64,000 bases of DNA from Punica granatum (taxonomy: Eukaryota > Streptophyta > Magnoliopsida > Myrtales > Lythraceae), in assembly GCF_007655135.1 (NCBI RefSeq), contig NC_045130.1, positions 22,449,363-22,513,362 of the forward strand. Reading direction: 5' to 3'. Below, piece by piece: positions 57,208 to 64,000 of this stretch. The stretch's first letter is position 1. Every line of letters begins with the position of its first letter. Both the position numbers and the translations under genes were made by a program. The notes below the pieces were generated by a model. That model worked only from the letters and a program-made list of their open reading frames with translations. It had not been told where the DNA came from and searched no databases.

Positions 57208-60200
57208 TGTCAGCACCCCATTTTGGCCCACCAGCTTCCTACGAGAGAATCTCCGACCAAAGCCCGGGTTACTATTCATCACCCGACGATCATAGGCGAA
57301 TATGCGGGCACAGAGACATGAATTACAGGAGAAAAGCAGGGTGCACTAAAAAGGCAGAGGAAAGCTGTCAAAAGAACAGACAAACGAGGAACCCCAAAAA
57401 CAGCGGAGCCGGCACTATGGCACTATTCATCGCCGGATCACCGGAGCGTCAGAAGATACCCAATATGGGACTTTAAAAATCCCTCTTGGTACCAAAATGA
57501 CCAATGGCACCTCCGAGCGCATTTCAGAAGCCTCCTGCTTAAGCCGAGGCACACCCGAACATTTGCAGACGCCTTCCTAACGGGGCTCCCGGGACGCCCG
57601 ATCCACGGACAAGTAAACGGCACCCGGAAACAGGCCTGCACACCCCCAAGGACCACCAGGACCAAGGAATAAGTTTCAGACTGCCTTTCAGAGTTAGTCT
57701 TGGTCTCTCGAGCGGATCCCGACCCGGAGAAAGGACCCCTTTTTGCACAGAAACGTGGCCAGAGACGCTTTTAATGAACCGTCAGTGCACGAAATCCGCG
57801 CCAACCAATCCCGAAGACCTCAAGGCCTGGGAAAACGAACCCTGATCGCATTGTACAATCCATTTGGGTTTCCCGGGTACTATTCCGGCAACAAAAGGGC
57901 TCCTTTCAAGCGGAATCTTGCGCTTAGAGCTCATTCGAGGAAATGTTGACGTCCGAGCTTTGCACCACCCACTCCCAACAACCCCCAGGGGCTAGGAAAT
58001 CATTTCGGTTCTGACCAAGCAAGTCATACCGATCTCCCGAGTGACATTTCAATGGTCACGATGCCTCCCGACAAGCCTTCGGGACTCGTTTTTGACAAAC
58101 GGAGATCACAGTGGTCTCCGAACACATCAGAACACTCGGGAAACACTGAGAAAGCCCCATTCGCGGATTCCTAGGACGCCTCCGGATATCGATCTCCAAC
58201 CGAGGCCAACAAGTAAACCGTTCTGTCCAAAGCACAAAGCATGCCGACACGAGCGGTACATCACGCAGAGGCGCGAACAAGCGATAGAAATGGACAACTT
58301 CACCCCGATCATCCAAACGGAGCAAAACCGGCTTTCGAGTCCCCGGGACGCCCGAGCATTCATCCATACGAAGAATGTCAATACAAGGCTCATTAAAACC
58401 GTATTCGCGCATACATCGATAATTCGTCGTTCAAGCGAATCACGGAAATCGAATGCGTGATCAATCAAGCCCCGAGCTTCTTCCGGCTTTCTTCCTAATC
58501 AAGTGGGACCCTTGAGCTAGCCAAGCCGAGCCGAGCCGAGCCGCGAGCCATGGCTCTCCTCTAAAGACAAGCCAAATGAGCCTCCACCACACATTTTCAA
58601 AATATCTTCTTACACCCATCACCTCCCTTCTCCCATCCATCACCTCCCATCCACTTTCCCCTAACTTCCCCTACACTCAACATGACAACTTCCCCACCCT
58701 AATCTTCCTTCCAAAAATTCGGATCCCCTAAGCACCACTTAATTGCACTTAACTCCACTTAATCTTGTCATATAGTCTTCCTTTATAAGCCCATTGCATC
58801 ATTAACTTAATGACAACTCCTCTTGCACTCTCTCTCTAGTATTTCTCACTCAAACAAATGCTCTCAACCTCCCAAGAACTTCAGCAAAATCGCAGCAAGC
58901 AAGAACCACCCAAAAACCAAGCAAAACACTCAAGACTTAATTCAGAATCCATCCCGACTTAAATCCAAACTTGACCAAACTTCATATCCCACATGTATTC
59001 GACCTCCCGAGTCCATTTCCGGTGTTAGTTTCAGCATTTGAAGCTCCCAGCATGCAGATCTAGAACATTTCAGAATCGGGCCTCTAGGTACTTTCTCGGT
59101 TCCTAGGCGAGTCCCGCCCCCCAACTTTGCTCGAGCCTTGACCAAACTTCTTACCCGACATGTTTTCGACCTTCTAAATCCATTTCCGAGCCTAGTTTTA
59201 GCATTTGAAGCCTCCAACACACCGTTTCAGCAGGTAGCAGAAACAGTGCAGAAACGGGTTTCCATGGCCACCCCGGGATCCTTGGCACGCCATTTCTTCC
59301 CACGACCATGGCGAGTCGTGCCATCACTTCATAGGGGTTCCTCACAACCCTCACTCTTCCTCGTGACAAGGTGGTCACGTGCCGAGAGCCGTTCAACCGT
59401 GCACCACCGCCTTTTCTCTCCTTTCTCCCTTCACAGATTTTTCCAGTTTTTTTACCGGTTTTCTTTGCATCTTTCAAGAAAATAGACATGTCTAATCCTC
59501 ATGAAACCACTGCAGGTATGATCCTCACTCAGTTAGGAGTCCAATGCCACCGATCTCGCACCAAAAGACCACCGGGAGCCTCCCGTAGAGTCGTTTCTTC
59601 ATCGGGTGCCAGTCAGGTCTTTTCCTCTGGTCGTCTTTTCTAACCCGACCTTTGCAGGGATGCACAGGTCAGCTCGGGTTGAATCTCGCTACGAGCCACC
59701 CATCACCGTGCTCCTCACTCCGTTAGGAGTCCAATGCCACCGACCTTGCATCAAAAGACCACCGGGAGCCTCCTGTGGAGCCGTTTCTTCATCGGGTGCC
59801 AGTCGGGTCTGTTTTGACCCGACTGGGTCTGTCCTTTTTTTACTGACCCGACTTTGTTTTTGATTTCCGGAAAATCTACGGATGCTCTCCTCCCGAAACC
59901 ACCACAGGAGCGATCCTTAGTCTCTTGGGAATCCAACGCAACTGGCCCCGCGCGGAAATTCCATCCCGATCAACCGGTACAGCCCCGACAAGCCAGACTG
60001 CCAGTCGGGTCTGCCAGTCGACCCGACTGCACCGGTTCGGGTCTGTTCGTTCCAACCGAGTCTCCCGACTCCCTTTGCCACTTCTCCGACTCTTTCCTCG
60101 TGTTCCGAGGCTAGGTAACATTCCTCTATGACTTAGAGAAGCTAGGATCCCCGATGTTTGCTTGTTATGAAGTGTTAATGTGATTTATAAACCGGAAATC

Positions 60201-62618
60201 ATGAAAGTTGCTATTTTTCTTCTAGATCCGGACTTCCTCATGCCTTTCCATGCACATACGTCCATCATATTCCATTTATGTGCTCATATCATATCCGTAT
60301 GATGCATAAGTTCATGTGCCATGATAGGAAAAGATCCAAATCGGGGCCGAAGAGACCATCCCGACCCGTGTGAGCCACGGAAGCTCCCGGTCATTCTTGA
60401 TGGAATACGGCCGAGAGGTTCCTTGGACCACACAAGTCCGGGAGGCCCTCTTTCGCCTCGAGATGGGCCGATTCCCGTGTTTTATCCGTTTTGTTATCAC
60501 TTGAGTCGATGCCGTTTTATTGATTCCGCTTAAATATTTTGTTCGTGCGTGTTTGTATGCTCTTTTGCGTGATTATGACCATGGCGGCATCGATGTGATT
60601 AAAACGTGTGTTATTATCGTGTTTGATGTATCATGCATGTAAGATACGATCGTCACCGAATAATTTCACGAATGGGAGAAACGGGACGTATCATTCGGCT
60701 AATTAAATCACTTGGACCAAATAATTGGGTTAATCGATCCTTAATTCGTAAACGCATCGATGGTTTACGGAACGGCGAGAATGCCCTTTTTCACTAAAAT
60801 TCACAATTTCAAAATACCGAGACGCGTAACACGAATAGAATTGACGTCTAGCGAGTACTCACGTGCCTTGACTCGAGTCCGGGCCCAATTTGAGGCGGCT
60901 TGAGTCGGGGCATGAGAATCCTTCTTAGACTCCTTCATGTGACGCAAATCTCCAATTTATACACGAACATCACAATTTTATCATCCAAGGGCATAACCGT
61001 CATTCCTTGATTCACCGATACCCTAGGCGCTAGGAAGCCGGAAACGCCTCGATCTATGGACGGAAAAGGGCTACCCGTTCGGGTACGAGTTTCATTCACA
61101 CGGCCCATTCCGTCCACTTTCGGTGTTTCTATCTTCCTATCGTAGATTCGGTGGGGAGCATTTTATTTCAGTTACAAAATACAAAGAACCGGACTAATCA
61201 TACATTCGGCCTAATCAAACACTAGATAATGGATAAGCGGAATGATAGATTCCAATCTAGAGTCAAAACACGAGTTTGGATAATTCGGTGAAACCGTAGC
61301 GACACTTAACTGAATAAGAGTCTTAAAACAAACACACACATGTAATTGGCTTAGAACCCTATTCTAATCCACCATCTATGTTTGCCTAGGTTAGATACAT
61401 TGTTTGCTAATCAACCCCGATTAATAACTGATTAAATCACGTACATTCGACTTAATACACCACTTGTCTGTATTCACCGACAATTGTCAGTTGCTTTCTG
61501 TATCGTGTCAGTTACATCAGTTTTCTTCAGTTTTATTCTTGCTTTTGATGATTTATTGCGGTTCGGGCCCGAACCCATAAGTCACGTGTTGCATGGGGTC
61601 CAACGCCCCAAATCACCGAACACGAGGTCCAACGCCTCTTAACTCACCGAGCGCGTGCAACTCGAGTGCGGAATGGGATCTAGCCTCGATTCACCGTCAC
61701 ACTCCGAATACGGCCTATGTGGAAGGCGGATTTGGATTGAGCGCGTGAAACGTGTTTAGATATCACCCGGGAGCTCGATCGATCCAACGGTTACAGTGGA
61801 AACAAGTCGTTTTTCTGCAAACCGACGGTTCGATCGGACCCGACCCCCGGCTCTTTGAGCCCGCGTTGCCTTAATTTATTTATCGGTTATTCAAAATACA
61901 CGGTGAGCAGGAGCGGAATAGTGGCCCAATGCAAACCGATCGGGATCCATTTACTTATTCGGTTATACTTTGTAATTGTTCGAGAGAACATTGTGAGGAT
62001 TCTATTTGTATGTTCATTCATCTCCTTGTAAGGATCCCCGATCGGTGAGCGAGAGGTCCGAGTGCTGGATCGGTTAAGTTGATCTATCGCTACCAAAGGG
62101 TGAGTAAGCTTGGATACTCGTGGTTTCGGTTCACGCAGGGAATCAACCATCACGGTTCGATGAACTGTAACGCTAAGATAGTGAACCGACTCCTCGATGC
62201 ACAAGCCTACTCATCTTTCGGACTCTTGGTCCAACTTGATCAATTCATCGAATTTACGGTGTCAAAACGGGCGAGTCGAGCGCAACTCTAAATCACGCGG
62301 TAAATAAACAAAATGGCAAGCCTAGCAAGCTAGAGTACCGAGAGGGCGTGCGGGATATAGGCCCGCACGTAATAGAACCCCCGAATTCGGAATTTTCGGT
62401 TCCGTACGACCATTGCCTTAGCATTTAGGTGTATCCCGTACCCCTAGACCCGGGTAACTTGCCGGCCCTCGACCCTCGGGTCGTAAAATGGCAAGTGGCG
62501 ACTCCTTCTCTCACGCGTGTCCGTCACGCGTCCCCCCCCGGGAAGGTGGACACTCCCAAGCCGCGCGATCCAAAAGCGCGCATGCGTGCCCCGACGAGAT
62601 CAAATTCGGGTGCGCACA
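57208..62618 (+). repeat. 3' LTR of element D (5411 bp)
   Basis: Near-identical to 45325-50737. Differences noticed include positions near 57232, 57340, 57367, 57396, 57623, 58945, 60998, 62436 and a shorter C run near 62535. TATA candidate at 58781-58789. TSD acttt follows. Confidence 0.93.
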
Positions 62619-62623
62619 ACTTT
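62619..62623. other. Target-site duplication of element D, right
   Basis: acttt, matching 45320-45324. Confidence 0.9.
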
Positions 62624-62748
62624 CCTAAAATAGAGTAATGCAATAATCTGAAATAGGAAACTTAAGATTGCTGACTCAAGCTAATATAGGAAATAATATC
62701 TAATTAAGGGAAACTATATCATAGCAATATAGGAAACTCAATATCTAA
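62624..62748 (-). repeat. 3' LTR of element G, second part
   Basis: Continues 44975-45324 after D. It matches 7620-7694 of the C LTR (aggaaacttaagattgctga). The exact LTR start on the minus strand is unclear; it may overlap the end of the gag frame, up to about 62813. Confidence 0.65.
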
Positions 62749-63873
62749 TTAAGCTAAATTCTTATTTTGGAGTCTTCTAGAATGAGTGTCTAGACCCGAA
62801 AATTCGAATACATGTTGGGCTGCAATCCGAAGCACATCATCCCCTCTCGGTTGGAAAAAGACGCGTCCTCGAGTCTTCGTCAATCTTCTCCCGGTCTTGA
62901 TTTGTGCGTTTCGCTGCTTCTTAACTTGCCACTTCAACAACATCTTTTCTTTGAGAACTCTTTCCAGTAATTCTTCATAAATTGACTGCTTTGTTTTTCC
63001 ACGCCAGCCAACTCGTTGCCTGAACTGTTGCTTCCTCGGTGGAGTCGTATATGCTTTAGCAAATTTTGCCTCGATTGGATGAAACACCATCGATGAATCT
63101 TCAATAGCAATTACTTCCTGAGGTTCCACTTGGCCTGGGTCTAAAAACAGTTCAGCCTGGACTTTCTCTTCAAAGTTTGAAATTAGTTCCTCTCGAAAAA
63201 TCTTGTCAATGGCTAAATCCTTCTCGACCAGAACATTATTATCTTGTGACGCTTGATCTGCTTCATTTTTGGACTCCACTTTTTCTTCTTTAAATTGGTC
63301 ACCCTTCATTGAAGTATCTTCAAGCTGTACTTTTTCCTCAACATCAACAATCGTCATAGGAAAAGCATTTGTTTTTCCATGCTTAAGAGGATAGGTAGAC
63401 TTCATGCAACCGTCTTCAGATTCAAAGAGGTGTTCTTCGTATTCTAAAGGAAAAAATCTGACCTTCAAGAGTTGTTTCATGTGCCTCCACGTAAATACCA
63501 GATTCCTTCCATCTTGAAGACGATTATTTTCCAATTTCTCCCACCAAGTAGACGCTTTGCCCCTTAACCGATAAACAACTCTAACAACTCGACTTCCATC
63601 ATCAGGGATGCTGTAGTAGTCGAAGAATCGGTCCACATCCGAAATCCACGCCAAGTATTCCTCAGCGCTCATGCTTCCGTTGAAAGTCGGAATTCCCTTT
63701 GGGGGATAATCCTTATGTACCCATTGGTGTCTTCTTATTCCACCGGAACTCTCGAGGGCTTGGATAGCTCGCTCAAGCCGTGCTACACTCTCTTCTGTTC
63801 GTTGGAATATGGGGAGCAGGTCTTGGTCGAAGGTAAACCCTCTTGGAACTCGTTCTGGGTGGTCTTTAGCCAT
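62749..63873 (-). CDS. gag: gag-like protein of non-autonomous element G
   Basis: Intact frame of 374 codons from the ATG at 63873 (MAKDHPERVPRGFTFDQD); the open frame begins ten codons earlier at a TTG. A short helix (ESVARLERAIQALES) precedes the gag core: PKGIPTFNGSMSAEEYLAWI, DVDRFFDYYSIPDDGSRVV, GKASTWWEKLENNRLQDG, WRHMKQLLKVRFFPLEYEEH. After about residue 165 the expected rest of gag is replaced by an acidic lysine-rich region and a basic tail (LLKWQVKKQRNAQIKTGRR, TRGRVFFQPRGDD). There is no CCHC knuckle, protease or RT. Maintenance of a long intact frame suggests it was functional until recently. Confidence 0.75.
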   Translation of the reverse strand: MAKDHPERVPRGFTFDQDLLPIFQRTEESVARLERAIQALESSGGIRRHQWVHKDYPPKGIPTFNGSMSAEEYLAWISDVDRFFDYYSIPDDGSRVVRVVYRLRGKASTWWEKLENNRLQDGRNLVFTWRHMKQLLKVRFFPLEYEEHLFESEDGCMKSTYPLKHGKTNAFPMTIVDVEEKVQLEDTSMKGDQFKEEKVESKNEADQASQDNNVLVEKDLAIDKIFREELISNFEEKVQAELFLDPGQVEPQEVIAIEDSSMVFHPIEAKFAKAYTTPPRKQQFRQRVGWRGKTKQSIYEELLERVLKEKMLLKWQVKKQRNAQIKTGRRLTKTRGRVFFQPRGDDVLRIAAQHVFEFSGLDTHSRRLQNKNLA

Positions 63874-63942
63874 TATCTCCGCATATTTAGCAAATCCACT
63901 CAATCACACGTGTCTCACTCGGCCAACAAGGATAGAACCTTC

Positions 63943-63954
63943 GCTTTGATACCA
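63943..63954 (-). other. Primer-binding site of element G
   Basis: Minus strand TGGTATCAAAGC, initiator-Met type with one change, two bases from the LTR. Confidence 0.75.
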
Positions 63955-63956
63955 AA

Positions 63957-64000
63957 TGATAGGCTCACGAACCAGAACTGGGTAAGAAAGAAGGGTGGAG
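63957..64000 (-). repeat. 5' LTR of element G, first 44 bp in window
   Basis: Identical over 44 bp to 44975-45018. Runs off the right edge. Confidence 0.85.

Larger units (their letters stand above)
45325..62618 (+). mobile_element. Non-autonomous Ogre-related LTR element D (17.3 kb)
   Basis: Two LTRs of 5413 and 5411 bp with about ten differences noticed by eye, 5-bp TSD, primer-binding site and polypurine tract, but a 6.5-kb internal region with no recognisable gag, protease, RT or integrase. It shares LTR ends, core promoter context, primer-binding site, leader core, 3' hairpins, 49-bp minisatellite and polypurine tract with B. This fits a large retrotransposon derivative (LARD-like) mobilised by Ogre proteins. 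It is the youngest insertion by nesting and by LTR similarity. Confidence 0.93.
44975..64000 (-). mobile_element. Gag-only non-autonomous element G, split by D, truncated by window edge
   Basis: The minus strand order is 5' LTR (63957 to beyond 64000), primer-binding site (63943-63954), one gag-like frame (63873-62749) and a 3' LTR in two parts (62748-62624 and 45324-44975) split by D. The first 44 bases of the two LTRs are identical. Apart from D the internal region is only about 1.2 kb and has no protease or pol, so it would need proteins from a relative such as element C, with which it shares LTR type and gag N-terminus. Confidence 0.75.

Noticed and set aside
1..64000. Host genes, tRNA, rRNA or DNA transposons
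   Set aside because: Searched by eye on both strands; nothing resembling a host gene or transposase was found beyond retroelement sequence.

Overview
This window is eukaryotic plant DNA, most likely from a eudicot, made essentially entirely of nested Ty3/gypsy LTR retrotransposons. I found no host protein-coding gene, tRNA or rRNA gene. The basis is: gag-protease-RT-RNaseH-integrase proteins of the Tekay (chromodomain), Ogre/Tat and CRM/Galadriel/Reina-like chromovirus groups, tRNA-type primer-binding sites, polypurine tracts, long TG...CA terminal repeats, and 5-bp target-site duplications (TSDs).

Layout. (1) 1-3612: 5' part of a Tekay-like element on the minus strand (A'; gag fragment plus LTR). 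(2) 3613-12246: a mosaic of broken chromovirus pieces, mostly minus strand (called C, C1 and I), with one inverted plus-strand piece (E1, 7881-10139). Single LTRs here repeatedly sit between an integrase tail and a primer-binding site. (3) 12247-43001: a complete Tekay-like element A, minus strand, TSD atctc, LTRs about 2.6 kb. Its pol is split by (4) 16401-37014: a 20.6-kb Ogre-type element B, minus strand, TSD cttcc, LTRs 4.29 kb, with ORF1, gag-pro, a predicted 209-nt intron, pol, a hairpin array and a 49-bp minisatellite. (5) 43002-44974: a second copy of the C1/C mosaic seen at 3613-6438. (6) 44975-window end: a gag-only non-autonomous element G, minus strand, whose 3' LTR is split by (7) 45325-62618: a 17.3-kb non-autonomous Ogre relative D, plus strand, TSD acttt, LTRs 5.41 kb and nearly identical.

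Insertion order read from the nesting: C1/C mosaic first; then A into C1 and B into A; separately G into C and D into G. The segment 1-6438 recurs at 39426-44974 with the same A/C1 junction. This implies a tandem duplication of roughly 39.4 kb, or an assembly/haplotype duplication, made after A inserted; G and D arrived in the right copy only.

How the parts work together. B looks like the protein-coding partner (one stop in ORF1 and one frameshift in gag). D has no gag-pol but keeps B-like LTR ends, primer-binding site, a 168-bp leader core with only two differences from B, a 3' hairpin array with compensatory base changes, the 49-bp minisatellite and the polypurine tract. These shared parts are the best candidates for cis-acting signals of an autonomous/non-autonomous pair. 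All alignments were made by eye; differences quoted are counts noticed, not computed identities.
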